A DNA stretch of 64,000 nucleotides from Arabidopsis thaliana (GCF_000001735.4 NC_003070.9:3100001-3164000), one strand, 5' to 3'. Shown: positions 13,077-27,126, counted from the first letter of the stretch. Numbers and translations are program-made. Notes: generated from the sequence alone by a model not told the origin.

Positions 13077-16000
13077 TTAGGATGGAGGGCAGACACTTGT
13101 GCTGGAGCATCGAAGAATTCGTTCAGTTTAGTTGACCAGAAACAAAAAGAGTTTCCATGCTGCTTCTATTAAGAAGCAATTGTAATGAAATAAATAGCTT
13201 TTACCTGGTCACAAAGATGGCAGTTGGGCTGCCTGGAGATGGAGGATTCTGCGTCAGCAGCGAAGCATGTGGACCAGCTATTGAAACATCATCAGGGTCA
13301 CTTGCAGAATATATTTCAACCTCTTCAAGACCAAGTTGCCGCCTGATCAAGTCCTTGTTACTCTGAAGGACTTCGATCTCTCCAAAAGGTAACCTCAAGT
13401 TCAGAGCCTGAGTGCCAATAGATATTGCCTCGTCCTTCTTGAATTTAAGGAAAGGCATGCAAACCTTTTGAATGGCTTTCAAGTTTTTTCCCTCCTGCAA
13501 CAATGTTGCACTTAGTTCTGCAAGCATCTCTGTATCCGGGGGGAAACTACAGGTTTGCTGGTCAAATCTACTTTGCAGAATCCGCAGGCAGTGAGCTCTC
13601 CATCCATCAAATTGCTCATTCACATATACTAGGCCTTTTAGCTTCCCCTCTGGCACAGCTGTTACTTGAGCACCTTTCTTAGCACCCTTCTTGGAACCTG
13701 AGAGTTGTTTTTGAAGAAGCTTTCTCATTAACACAATAGAATCTTGCAAATATTTGTTTGCACTCTTGAGCACCAAATCTGGCTCATTTGATGGTGGCCA
13801 GCCTGCTGTGAGCACACAACCTTCCTTATTCAAAACTTTCCTCCAAACATAATCTGCAAAATGGGGACAGATTGGTACAATGAGGCGTGTTTGCACATCC
13901 ATAAATTTCAGTAGCAAGTCATGGTGCATGCCTCCAGTTCCACAAGAGAGTCTATACTCATCCCGAGCAGCTTGTAAGTCGTAAAACCCATTTTTAAGTG
14001 CCTCCCTAAACAGACAATCTTTGTACGCTCTTTCAGTCAATCTGAGAGCAATGTTCATGTCATTTTCAAACACTTTATCAGCATATGTAGATGGAGGTCC
14101 CGTTCTTAAAGAGGATTCGACATCCAGAACTTCTTCCATCCATGTGAGCTCTTTTGTCAACCGCAAAATTGCAGCATTTGCAGTTTCAAATGCAAAATTT
14201 GCATCATCAACACCATCACCAGCATCAGCCAAACAAAACCTTGTACCAGTGGCAGAGAATTCTTCAATAGACTGGCGCAGGGTTCTGAAATTTCCAGTAG
14301 ACTTTGACATCTTTTCAGAATTCAGCATGATATGACCATTACATCTGATCCCACGTGGCCAGTTACGATTCGCCATTAGTGCAGTGTGGTTGTAGATGAA
14401 AAATGTCAAATGATTCTGAATAAGATCCTTTCCTGAAACTCGAAGATCTAGCGGGTACCAGTAGTCAAATTCCTGCTTCATCTCACTTAAGACAGCTGAT
14501 GGAATATCAGATGATTTAGGGTACGGGCCATCACAGAAGAGATACTCCCAAACTTCATCATTCATCTGCTGAGGGCGGATCAGAGACTTGCTACCTTTAT
14601 ACATGTCTCCATCGTGAAAGATATGGGCAACTGTGTAATAGGCCATATAAAGAGATGAATCAGATAAGGATTCCACTAGGAACTGTTCATCCCAGGGAAT
14701 ACGAGTTCCTAAACCAAAAGATCGTGAGCAAGCCCACTGATTGAGCCAGCTCAAAGTGTGCTCAAAGCCATGCCTTGTTTCATCAGAGTAGAGATTCATC
14801 TTTGATAGGCATTCCTCAGCAATTTTCCGCCATTCTGATTCGCCGTATGTTATGTACCACTGATCTGTAAGAGCCACAACACATTCATCACCCGATCTTG
14901 ACATCACCGGCTTCTCGGGTTCACTGTATATGATTGCCTCGCCAGTCTCTATGAGCTTTGTCTTGATAATGGGCTTAATTTCTTGAACTTTCCTACCAAA
15001 AAACTCTCCAATAAGCATGGTTCCTTCGGTAAATCCTTTCAGGTAAGTCAACCTCTTAGCCTCTGCAAGCTTTTCCTTATCGTTTTGGCTTTTAATTTTC
15101 AGATCCAAGCAGACCTTTTCAGCAGCTTTATCCCCAAATTCCGGAATGTTGATGATCGGTATGATTTCAGTGGGCAACCATTCCGTTTTCACACCATACT
15201 TATCTTGAAGAGCAGGCTTTTTGATTAAATCTTGTAAAGCCATGTAATCATCAGGAGCATCACTAGGCACACTGGTGACAATGCCAGTACCTTTGTTGGT
15301 CAGAATGGTCAACATGGGCAGAGCATAGATGATCTCGTTGACTGACAGAGGAGACCTCAAAGGGAGTCCAATCAGATCATACCCGGTCAACTCAACCAAG
15401 CAGGAAGGCTCCTGAGGGTTCTTCGAAAAGTTCTGGTACGCAAGGTTGAGCGCAGCTCTCTCAGTAAGGATGAAGACCTCAGTTTCGCTGATTTCATAAG
15501 CTCCATATTTCCCATCAGGTAGTACCCATGCGTTTGTTTGTCCATACATGGTCTCAGGCCTCAAAGTAGCTGCAGCCAAAAACACTCTCTTGCCTTCCAA
15601 AGGACCCAGTTTCAGAGGGAATGGCTTGACTACTTCCATCTTTATGAGTGTATACTCTTGAGGCTGAACACCTTCCCCAGTAGCACGGTCGTGATCAGCA
15701 CAAGGCTGGCCATCTAAAGGTGAGAATATAGTGTACCTGCGGTCTTTAACAATCTTTCCCATAGATTTCAACTTCCTCATCTGCCACCTCACAAAGGCAT
15801 CGAAAAAGGGATTAACATCAGTGGTCACAAACGAGCGTCTCCAATCACAACCCAATCCATATGCCCTTAGATCTTCAACAGCCAAAGGGGGAAAGTAATA
15901 CAACCATTCAGAAGGCTCTCGGAAATTTGCAATCTCACTGTCAGTAAGACCAAAACTGCGCATAATCTCCCACTGATAAACCTGTCCACCAGCTTTGGCA

Positions 16001-16455
16001 GCAACCTTAGACTTCTTTCCCTTGAACTGACCCGGAATCGGTAAAGCTATAGTATCACTGCTCTCCTCCTGAACTTCAGGAACTTTGGTGGTGTCTTCAG
16101 CAGTAAACACAGGAGGGTTACCAAACTGTTCAATCTCACGACGAAGCTTATCCGCAGAAGCCTTAATTGGCATACCAGTACAATGGAAACCAAATGGAAG
16201 AAGCACATTAGCTCCTCTTAGCCTATGGTAAGCAGAAGCAAAATCAACCTTGGACAATGAAAAGGCATGCCCAATGTGTAGATAACCATTCATATACGGG
16301 AAAGGGAAGGTTGAGAAAAACTTTTCTCCTGGTTTTGGAAGATTCTCACAAGATTCGGCTCTGAATACATCCTCGTCTTCCCACCACTTTCGAACAGTGG
16401 CCTCAATCTCAAGAAGACGATCTCTCCTAGCGTAGCTTTTCGATTCCGATGCCAT
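13077..16455 (-). CDS. Leucyl-tRNA synthetase, cytosolic
   Basis: A long exon (13205-16455) and a 25-nt terminal coding exon (13077-13101) give 1091 aa. Reading through the donor would end four bases later, giving 1084 aa. The spliced form uses a good GTAAAAG donor and a CTCCAG acceptor, stays in phase, and matches the length I remember for the protein. The enzyme charges tRNA-Leu with leucine. Class I motifs are present: HIGH within the PFPYMNGYLHIGH region and KMSKS in LNSEKMSKSTGN. The inserted CP1 editing domain spans about residues 250-520. The C-terminal region is of the eukaryotic/archaeal type. There is no organelle transit peptide, which fits a cytosolic enzyme (At1g09620). Confidence 0.95.
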
Positions 16456-17342
16456 TAAGTGACAGTGCCTACCCCAAAAAAACGCAAACCTCTAATTTAG
16501 ATATCGGCTTCTTAAGTGCAACACAAAAATCGGTAGATTGAGTCTACCAGCTTGGGGAGAGAATTACCTTAGGGATGATGAACTTTGAGGAATCACGAAT
16601 CGAGCCCACCGCGAAATCGATCCGAGATTTGACAGAGACAGAGCCAGTGGGAGAGATAAGTAATGGTTTCTAGGGTTTTTCTTTAAGACTACCTTCTTCA
16701 GTCTTTGGATTCGACGGCTGATTATTAAACTGAACTAGTCTCGCCAAAACCGGATCCAAGTCAAACCCATTTAGAATTTGGGCCACATCCACTAAAAGGC
16801 CCAGATATTTGGGGACTTCAAAGTTTTTTTTTTTTTTTTTTTTTTAACTAGTAGACGTTCAATTTCTTTTTCTTTTTTTGTTTTTTTTTTTTTGTTAAAT
16901 AATATTCATGTTTTCTTTCTCCTCCCCTTTTCAAATGTTACTGGTTTTTTATTGTGCGATGCTTATGTCGTATATTATATATGGTGGATTGTTTAATGGT
17001 ATAATTTCATTGTATTTGCAGAAATTTAGATTTGCATGAAAAAAAATGTTGAGAAATTTGAGTTACACCTCAAACTTGAAAGATTAGTAATGGAAGCAAA
17101 TCTAAGAGACTAATAGTTAAAAGAATTCTCGACTTTGGTTCTAGAGAATGTGATTGATTAATCCTTTCAATCTTTCATCAACACCACACAACATGTTTAG
17201 TTAGTTATGATAAGATAAAGAAACCATACATAGATAACATCTTTCAAACTCTTTAGATTCTCAAGAGTCTAACCTTTGTTAAAAATAAGAAAACTATATG
17301 ATAAAAACAAGGGATGCAAAACAAATATATTGAAAATTTTCT
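16456..17342. other. Spacer upstream of LeuRS with long T tracts
   Basis: The first 230 bases are the 5' flank and leader of the leftward LeuRS gene, including a CTAGGGTTTTT element near 16671 (a telo-box-like motif on the minus strand). Long T-rich runs occur at about 16827-16846 and 16866-16895. The rest is AT-rich without a supported gene. Confidence 0.5.
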
Positions 17343-17567
17343 TCAAACGAGATTATTATTTGGCTTAGCTTGTGCCTTCTCGTTCGTCTTGCTCTTACCA
17401 TCTTCTTTCACTGGATCCTTCTTCTCCAAAGTTACAGAAGACGACGCTTTACCATCTTCTTCTATCTCAAGAGGTTTCGAGCACCACCTATCGAGCAAAT
17501 TGCATAAAACCGTCACCATTATTATTCCTGCGACGATAATACACCATCCCCAGATTGGGATCTCCAT
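17343..17567 (-). CDS. Small single-TM protein, unknown function
   Basis: A 74-aa frame begins with a true ATG. An N-terminal hydrophobic segment (about 4-24, beginning PIWGWCIIVAG) is followed by a hydrophilic tail. The tail has a Cys-containing juxtamembrane stretch, an acidic patch (EIEEDGK) and many Lys and Ser residues, ending NNNLV. This TM-plus-charged-tail pattern is unlike the chance frames in this AT-rich stretch. I do not recognise a family and give no function. It is isolated between LeuRS and RABA2a, both on the same strand. An unspliced upstream exon cannot be ruled out. Confidence 0.55.
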   Translation of the reverse strand: MEIPIWGWCIIVAGIIMVTVLCNLLDRWCSKPLEIEEDGKASSSVTLEKKDPVKEDGKSKTNEKAQAKPNNNLV

Positions 17568-18349
17568 CTTTTTTATGTATTTGTTTTCAGTGACAAAGAA
17601 ACAAAGTAAATTGTTTGTTGATGATTACAAGTTGCTTAAAAGTTGTTGATATTATAGGAGGCGGGAACTACTCGAAAGACTTGGAAATTTACCATTTTGA
17701 CAAAAAACTTGCTAGAAAATAACTAAAATAAAAGTAAATCATTCTTCTAATTTTTTTCAATTTATCAACTTTAAAAGTATATTTCCTTTTCTTCATAAAT
17801 CTCATAAACTAGCAAAAAGATAATGTCATAAACTAATACTATAAAATATATATTTTGTTTTTTTTGTTCCGTCAAATATATATTTTTGGTTTTGCCTGTA
17901 TTCTTGTTGACTTCCGTTTTTTTTTTCCCCCTTTTTTTTAATTAACTTCCTTTCTTTGCTTTTCCATTTCTTCTTGATTGAAAAATGTATATTGTGTGAT
18001 TTTGTCTACTTTATTTAAATTATCTTTGAAATCGAAGAATTTCTGCTCTATTAAAAATTCAAACTATAGTCTACGTTGGTATTTGTTTATTTCATTTTAT
18101 ACTCTGCTTATTTTTCTGATACTACATTACAACTACCACTCAAAACTACAATTAATTCCCTAAAAATATTTTTCGTTTCCAAAATTTGTTTTGTGTGAAC
18201 GATTCCGAACTCCACAATTGATATAAAAAATTATCTTTGAGTTATATTATCAACAACAGAAAAAAGAAAGAAAACAAATACAACGCAAGCCTTGAAATAA
18301 AGTCTCATAGATATTTGGCTTTTTTTAAGTGCAACACAAACAAAGCCTT
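17568..18349. other. AT-rich spacer, 3' of RABA2a
   Basis: This is very AT-rich, with T and TA tracts near 17840-17890 and 17920-17945. Frames on the plus strand are low-complexity Phe/Tyr/Leu/Ile strings. I see no supported gene. The right end should be the 3' UTR of the leftward Rab gene. Confidence 0.5.
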
Positions 18350-20161
<1,812 letters not shown>

Positions 20162-22152
20162 ATGGCTTTGGTGAGTTCTCTATGATTGTCTACTGTTACG
20201 ATCGCATCATGTATCGATATAATTGTAGAAACGTTAGATTTGTAAATTTTAGGATCTAAGTTTATAGAACGATTGTTCATACACCAAATTGATTAAAATT
20301 ATGTTAGTTTGGATATGTAGCTACTCTATTGTTAAGTTATTGATTTGGAATACGTATTATTGTGCTGATGATGAATTACGATTGCAGGTCTTGCACACGT
20401 ACAAGGGAAACAAAAGTGCTGAGAAGGCACTCATTGCAGCAGAGTACGTTGGTGTGCAGATCGATGTGCCCTCTGACTTTCAGATGGGTGTCACTAACAA
20501 AACCCCTGCGTTCCTCAAGATGAACCCTATTGGAAAGGTTTGTCATCACTGGTGTTTGCTAAATTTCTGGACTGAGTATTATTAAGTCTATTTTTCAGCT
20601 AACCAAGAGTTATTGATCTTGCTAGGTTCCTGTACTTGAGACTCCCGAGGGTTCAGTATTTGAAAGCAACGCAATTGCCCGTTATGGTAAAGCATTCATA
20701 ACTTTCTCCTTTAATTGTCTCTCAGTGTCTAGTTTGATTGCTTGTTGTCGTTTGGGTTTAATGGATCTGTTGATATCTCAATACAGTAAGCCGATTGAAT
20801 GGTGACAACTCTTTGAACGGATCCTCCCTGATCGAATATGTAAGTAGCTGTTTTTTCCCTGGGGGCTACTCTTCTCTAATCCATTGACACCTCTTCTATT
20901 GTTTGTCATTCTATTTGTTAGTATTCTCAATGGTTATCTGCATGTTGTTTTTTCGCAGGCACAAATTGAGCAATGGATTGATTTCTCTTCATTGGAGATC
21001 TATGCAAGTATCTTGAGGTGGTTCGGCCCAAGAATGGGCTTTATGCCATACAGTGCTCCGGTAAGCTTTTTTGACTTTCATTGGTTGTTTCATTCACTCT
21101 TTGTGATGGCAATCTAGGTATTCTTTTCACTATATAAATAGTCTCATCCGTGATTGTTATATAAATGAAGGCTGAAGAAGGTGCGATCTCTACGTTGAAG
21201 AGAGCACTTGATGCTCTGAACACACATCTCACGTCTAACACTTACCTTGTCGGACACTCTATTACCCTTGCTGATATCATCACTGTCTGCAACTTGAACT
21301 TGGGATTTGCTACTGTCATGACCAAGAAATTTACCTCTGAATTTCCTCATGTTGAGAGGTACTTCTGGACTGTGGTTAACCAACCAAACTTCACTAAAGT
21401 GTTGGGTGATGTCAAACAGACTGAAGCTGTCCCTCCTATTGCTTCCAAGAAAGCTGCCCAGCCTGCAAAGCCCAAAGAAGAGCCTAAGAAAAAGGAAGCC
21501 CCAGTAGCAGAGGCACCTAAGCTTGCTGAAGAGGAAGAGGCACCAAAGCCCAAAGCCAAGAACCCTCTTGACTTGCTACCACCAAGCCCTATGGTTCTAG
21601 ATGATTGGAAGAGGCTTTACTCAAACACCAAATCTAACTTCCGCGAGGTTGCTATTAAAGGTGTGTGGTGATATCTTCCTCTACCTAGTTTTTCAGCTTT
21701 GCTATCAGGGAATTATTTAGCTATTGGAATCAATTGTTTTTTATCATGTCTAATATTGTGGCTCAAATGCAGGATTCTGGGACATGTATGACCCAGAGGG
21801 ATACTCACTATGGTTCTGTGACTACAAGTACAACGATGAGAACATGGTGTCATTTGTCACGCTCAACAAGGTTGGTGGGTTCCTTCAGCGTATGGACTTG
21901 GCACGTAAATACTCCTTTGGAAAGATGCTGATTTGTGGGTCAGAGGGTCCGTTCAAGGTGAAGGGTTTATGGCTGTTCCGTGGACCAGAGATCCCAAAGT
22001 TCATAATGGACGAGGTGTACGACATGGAGCTGTATGAGTGGACTAAGGTTGATATCTCAGATGAAGCCCAGAAGGAGCGTGTTAGCCAGATGATTGAAGA
22101 CGCAGAGCCATTTGAAGGTGAGGCTCTCTTGGACGCCAAGTGCTTCAAGTGA
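20162..22152 (+). CDS. EF1G1: Translation elongation factor eEF1B gamma subunit
   Basis: Seven coding exons give 414 aa: 20162-20170 (only three codons, MAL), 20388-20537, 20626-20686, 20787-20839, 20959-21060, 21171-21660 and 21773-22152. The protein is the structural gamma subunit of the eEF1B complex, which recharges eEF1A with GTP during elongation. The N-terminal part is a GST-like thioredoxin fold (about 3-80, with NPIGKVPVLETPEG and FESNAIARY), followed by a GST C-terminal helical domain. A Lys/Glu/Pro-rich hinge (KPKEEPKKKEAPVAE) links to the conserved C-terminal EF1G domain (from about residue 255), with DPEGYSLWFCDYKY and FLQRMDLARKY. All junctions keep phase. The gene fits At1g09640. 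Confidence 0.95.
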
Positions 22153-23154
22153 GAAGAGAGAATGGTTTGGTACTTCCATTTACAGGTTTTGCAGCTGGGG
22201 CTTTACATATCTTTCTATCTGTCTGTCTCACATAGGGGTTTTGCTCTGTGACGTGTCGCATAGACTGTTTTTTTCTTTTCTAATCGAGTGTCAAGGACAA
22301 GTCTTTTTAGTTCTTTGTTAATGTTTCGCCTCCGTCCAGAATTGTTTACTATACCAGTTTTCGAAATCCTGACCGGCCAGTCTACCCTGGCAATAGGCAA
22401 TACATGGTCTGGTTTATTTGTTTTACGGTAATTTTGCCTTGATTGATTTTCTTTGACGCGTTTCGGTCAACTTATATACATTGGTCTTTGAGTTGAACAT
22501 TTAGTGGTAAAGTCTTTTTGGCACATATATTGAACATTTTTCCAATTTTAAAAATTGCTGAAAAAGCAAACTCTTGAAGAATAATAAGTCTAGTTAATTT
22601 CGTAGAAGAAGAACTGGCATGTTCATCTCGAAATTAACTAACGAATAAAAAAAGGTAGACAACTTAATACGCCACACAACTCTAATAAAAGAACATGTAA
22701 CTTATGACAAAATAATGTAACATTTGTTCATAATATTTTTCGTATCAGATTATATATACAAATTGCTGATTATAATTATTATTCGCTGTTTGACCAAAAA
22801 ATAAAAAATTATTGTTTCGCTGAGAAATGTATAGATAATTATATTATACGTTAGATTGGTAACTACCAAAAATATTACTATATGTTAGATTGGTCACAAA
22901 ATAAGAAAAGAAAGGTAGTGTATATCAATTTATTAATGACGTATTTAATAAAGTTGGTCTCAAGCGAAATGAATTGTTCTTTACTGCTACAAGGCATATA
23001 ATCCTGTAAAGAAAATCTGGGTGGTCGAATTGTTCTTTTCCCTTTTTCTAATTTCAACATCAAAAGTTGTTCCACCAGAAGAATTTGTTCTCTGCAGCAG
23101 TAAAGATCGATCCGTTCTTGCTTACAAGCAGAAAAATCATATCGACAGAGAGAG
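22153..23154. other. Spacer between eEF1B-gamma and a small membrane protein gene
   Basis: The first 300 bases are the 3' flank of eEF1B-gamma. The middle is strongly AT-rich, with a short direct repeat of TATGTTAGATTGGT-like sequence at about 22848 and 22881. A minus-strand frame at 22878-23291 lies opposite the leader and first exon of the next gene and is not supported. Confidence 0.45.
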
Positions 23155-24347
23155 ATGAGACAGAACTCAGCAACTGGTGGTCTTTCATGGCGGCGTTTAC
23201 TGTTCTTCGCTTCGATTGGTTTGCAGTTCTTCTTAGGTTCGTCTTCTTCAGATCTATCTGATTTCATTTCACTTTTTTGTAGAATCCTCATCTGATTTAG
23301 TATTCCTTTGGGATTTTAGGTTCTCAATTCGCTAGATTTATGTTATATTTAGCTCAACTTGGCTCTTTCTAAATACTACAGTGTGTTTAATCTTTACGCA
23401 TTAGGTCTTTTGCGATCAGGATCGAAACATGCAGATAGGAAGATTGTATTTCTCTTTTGAGTAGATCTTGGCCAAATCACTAACTTTGTGCTTAACATGT
23501 TAGTGAAGAGAAAATAAGCAAAGAGGATTTTACCGTTCAGTTCATGGGTTTGGTGTGGTTATAGTTTCTTTTACTAACTTCACTGGATAATAGTTGTTTA
23601 CCTTTGTCCTAAATGCGAGACCATGTCCTGATTTGAAGAGGTTGTCTGCAAAATCTATTGCTTTTGTGACAAGTATTTATATAATTCCTCAGTTGTTTCA
23701 TGGTGATGCTGCAGTTGACTAATGAGATATGTATTTACTTGTTGCCTATAGTTTTCAGACATTTAAAGTTCTTACATAAGCTATTTATACAATTGGCCAC
23801 CATGTGCTTTTAAAAGAAGTAGGCTCATCTCTTTCTCTTTCCCGTAAATTTCTTTAAATGCATGTTGCAATTGATCTTGTTCTCTGTTGTCTATGTGTGT
23901 AGCTGTTGTTGTTCCCCTTTAGTCGAATATAAGAAACATGGTAACTATTTGAGGATAGACTGTGTAGCTTTAGCTGACTAGTGAGTGTCTACACGACAAG
24001 ATTTTACAGTCACGAGTGCACTTGAGGACACCATAAACCTTGATTTTTTTTTGTTGTATATGCTAAGAGGGCATCTAGTAACTAAGTCTTCTGATATGAT
24101 ATTTTCAGGTCTATCGGGTGATTCCAAGAACACGAATGCAGGAGTTAAGACAGAATCTCATACTTCTTCCAGCAAAACAGGCACAAAAGTTATCCTTGTT
24201 CTAGTTGGATTTGTGGCTGTGGCCATGTTCTCGTTCTTCCTATACAAGCTATGGCAAAAGAAGAAAAGAGACGAGCAGTATGCTCGACTGTTGAAGCTGT
24301 TTGAGGAAGATGATGAACTCGAGGTTGAATTAGGTCTTCGAGATTAA
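23155..24347 (+). CDS. Small single-pass membrane protein, unknown function
   Basis: Exons 23155-23236 and 24109-24347 give 106 aa. The start is the ATG of MRQNSATGG. A nearby ATG at 23187 (MAAFTV) lies in another frame and cannot join exon 2 without a stop. With the chosen start the donor falls in phase 1 and completes a Gly codon. The first exon encodes a signal-peptide-like segment (RRLLFFASIGLQFFLG). The mature part is Ser/Thr-rich, then has a TM segment (about 57-76, with VILVLVGFVAVAMFSFFLY) and a cytosolic tail with KKKRDEQ and an acidic stretch (FEEDDELEVELG). It fits a type I membrane topology. The family is not known to me; the position matches At1g09645. Confidence 0.75.
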
Positions 24348-25977
24348 AAACGCAAATTTGTCAACAAAGGCCTCATGTTTGTTTGTGTTCGTTTGTCTGA
24401 GCATGTAGGTGGAACTTATCACTTATGGGTATTTAAATTTGAAGTATATATATACGCATACTTTGTTGGGCTAGTAACTGATGTAGCTGTCTTGTCACTA
24501 ATCATCATCAGTTCATCAATTATCCTCTCCAGACGATTGTTTTCCAATGTTGTACAATTCATTTTTCTTTCTTTCACTTTTTTTTGACAAATAGCGTGAG
24601 TTTAGGTTCTAAACAAATTCGATGTAAGTTTAGGTTCTAACCCTCTAGACAAATTAGTTAAGAGATCTGTGTCCCTGTCTTAAGATTCCTAGAAAATTCT
24701 TACTCAAACGATTAGATTTAAGAAACAGAAAGTGTTGAGTTTTACTTTTCCTTAGACCATCTCCAATGGAGATTTCTTAACATGTCTTTTTTTTTTTTTT
24801 TTGAATTTAATATTAAATTATATTCAAGAAAAAAATAAAAACTGGTTTATAAATGAATGCATACTGTTTTTAAATAGAGTACAAAACTTTTAAAGTAATC
24901 CTCAACTTTGTCTTGACGCAAACCATATTTGAAGTCCGCTCGAGTACTTCAAATCACCTCTGCTTTGAATTGTACTTTAATTGTACATATGTGTTTCTTA
25001 AATCTCTTTGTTGTCTAATTGTGGCGGACATTTGAAGTAATTTGAATCTGAACCTTAAATCTCAAAACCAGTAGATAATGAAGAGTAAAATAGACACATG
25101 GAGAAATTCAAAACTTAAAATGAAATTAATGTTTGTGTTTCAAAACTCAACACATTATACAGAAATTATCAAGTGGCTTGTTCCTCATGTCCCACTGACA
25201 CACAAAGAAGCTGCAAGCAAACTCCCTCCTCTTATCATATTTTTGTCTGCCTACAAATATTATGGGCAACAACCTTCATTAGAAACTCCCTAGTGTATAC
25301 CAAATCACAGATGTTGATAATTAAGGAGGGATTAACATTCATGTCAAAAATATGAATCAAACAATCTAGCCTAAACCAAGAGAGAACTAAGGATTACAGA
25401 GGAACGGCCACCGAATAAATCCAACAAAAATACAAAAGAAATTGAAACTGGGAAGATATATATTCATCTACATACCTGTTCGAGTTCATTTTCGTCAAAA
25501 ACGGTCAATTGCAAGAAGGGTTGGTACGGTTCTTGGCTCCTTTCTTCTTCTCAGCTTTCTCATCAAGCGGATACTTTGCTTTATCATGCTCCGGCAACAG
25601 TAGAAGATCCTCTATGTTTATGTTTCCATACTCATCAAGCGGTTTATGTTTCCATGTTTTTAATCTTTTTACCATGGATTCATATGCATATGTTTCAAAT
25701 TCTATGTTTGTAACCTAAACTATTTTTCATTAACTATGAAATATTTACAATTTAGAAAAAAAAAATGTTAAGTAGATAATAGGATTAGGAGATCTGTGCC
25801 GCGCGCGTGAGAGGAAGATCCTTTTTCCTTGATCTGATGAAAAGGAAGTGTTGAGTTTTGAGAAACGGAAAGTGTTGAGTTTTGTCTTTTCTATAGAAGA
25901 TTTTTGTTTTCCTGTTTTATCTATAAATAAGCCTCTTAAATCTCTTCATCAACAATGACTTGTCTGCAATTACAAGA
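24348..25977. other. Repeat-rich spacer upstream of the F-box gene
   Basis: There is no supported gene. Notable parts are a 15-bp palindrome (ATCTCCAATGGAGAT, 24759-24773), a 17-20 base T run next to it, a stretch (25001-25150) related to sequence downstream of the F-box gene, and short repeats of AAGTGTTGAGTTTT at about 24729, 25847 and 25870. A CG-rich element GCCGCGCGCGTG at about 25799 is unusual in this AT-rich stretch and contains CGCG cores like those bound by CAMTA factors. Confidence 0.55.
25001..25150. repeat. Left copy of the repeat flanking the F-box gene
   Basis: This segment, starting AATCTCTTTGTTGTCTAAT, is closely matched by 27683-27819 in the same orientation. Shared blocks include TCTGAACCTTAAATCTCAAAAC and a TGGAGAAATT-CAAAACTTAAAATGAAAT block. 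Small insertions and substitutions separate the copies. Confidence 0.8.
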
Positions 25978-27126
25978 ATGTCGAAAAAGCAACGTTGCTT
26001 GATGATGGAATCGCTGCCCCACGAGGTCGTAGAGTGCATCCTAGAGAGACTTGATGCGGATCCTCTGCTGAGATTCAAGGCTGTATCGAAACAATGGAAA
26101 TCAACTATTGAATCTCCATTCTTCCAGCGAAGACAGTTCACACAGCGTCAGCAATCAGGTAATCCAGATGTTCTCATGGTCTCCCGTTGTGCTGATATTA
26201 ATTCGGAAATAGAAGCTCTTACTACATTGGTGTTGGGTTCATCATCATCTGTCAAGATCCCTACTCCTTGGGAGGAGGAGGAGGAGGAGGACAAAGAATA
26301 CTCTGTTTCCCAGGATAGCTGTGACGGTCTCGTTTGTCTCTTCGATAAATTCAAATCCGGTTTTGTGTTCAATCCCGCCACTAGATGGTATCACCCTCTT
26401 CCTCTCTGCCAATTACAACAACTCCTTATTGCCATAGGCGACGGTTTCTACGATCTTGGATACAGAGTCTCTAGGCTTGGATTCGGTAAAGACAAACTCA
26501 CAGGCACATACAAGCCCGTTTGGTTATACAACTCTATAGAAATTGGCCTAGAAAACGCTACTACATGCGAGGTTTTCGACTTTAGCACCAACGCTTGGAG
26601 GTATGTTTCACCAGCTGCTCCTTATAGGATTGTTGGTTGCCCCGCACCTGTCTGCGTAGATGGGTCGCTTCATTGGTTCACCGAGTGCGAGGAAACCAAA
26701 ATTCTTTCGTTCGATCTTCACACCGAAACCTTTCAAGTTGTCTCTAAAGCTCCCTTTGCCAATGTAGATGGATTCGATATAGTCATGTGCAACCTCGACA
26801 ACCGCTTGTGCGTTTCCGAGATGAAGCTGCCCAACCAAGTGATATGGTCATTCAATTCAGGTAACAAGACATGGCACAAAATGTGTTCCATTAATCTGGA
26901 TATAACTTCTCGTTGGTTTGGTCCTACTCAAGTATGCGCCGTCTTGCCACTAGCACTTTTGGATGGGAAGAAGAAGAAGAAGAAAAAGTTGTTGTTTTAT
27001 TGTCGTGTACGAAAACGAACAATGGTGGTACATGATGACGAAACCAAATCATATGATGTTGCTTTCGAGGCTGACTCCATCGGTCATCCTGTCTGTTATT
27101 TCCCGAGTTTAATATCTATTTCATAA
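25978..27126 (+). CDS. F-box protein with F-box-associated (FBA) domain
   Basis: A single-exon gene of 382 aa. F-box proteins recruit substrates to SCF ubiquitin ligases through Skp1. The F-box is at about residues 9-48 (LPHEVVECILERLDADPLL, then FKAVSKQWKSTIESP). The rest resembles the FBA/kelch-like repeats of the large Brassicaceae F-box family: DSCDGLVCLFD, FVFNPATRWYHPLP, EVFDFSTNAWRYVSP and VDGSLHWFTE. A run of Glu (about 102-110) and a run of Lys (about 335-340) come from GAG and AAG repeats and are probably tolerated expansions. The frame is intact. It sits among short repeats, in keeping with a recently moved or duplicated gene. The substrate is unknown; the position fits At1g09650. 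Confidence 0.9.
   Translation: MSKKQRCLMMESLPHEVVECILERLDADPLLRFKAVSKQWKSTIESPFFQRRQFTQRQQSGNPDVLMVSRCADINSEIEALTTLVLGSSSSVKIPTPWEEEEEEDKEYSVSQDSCDGLVCLFDKFKSGFVFNPATRWYHPLPLCQLQQLLIAIGDGFYDLGYRVSRLGFGKDKLTGTYKPVWLYNSIEIGLENATTCEVFDFSTNAWRYVSPAAPYRIVGCPAPVCVDGSLHWFTECEETKILSFDLHTETFQVVSKAPFANVDGFDIVMCNLDNRLCVSEMKLPNQVIWSFNSGNKTWHKMCSINLDITSRWFGPTQVCAVLPLALLDGKKKKKKKLLFYCRVRKRTMVVHDDETKSYDVAFEADSIGHPVCYFPSLISIS

Noticed and set aside
12775-13110. 111-codon minus-strand frame beside LeuRS
   Set aside because: It runs through the LeuRS last intron and 3' UTR. The small LeuRS terminal exon lies there in a different frame and explains the splice signals.
23187-23240. ATG of MAAFTVLRF as the start of the small membrane protein
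   Set aside because: Its phase cannot join the exon at 24109 without an immediate stop. The ATG at 23155 joins in phase and adds a signal-peptide-like segment.
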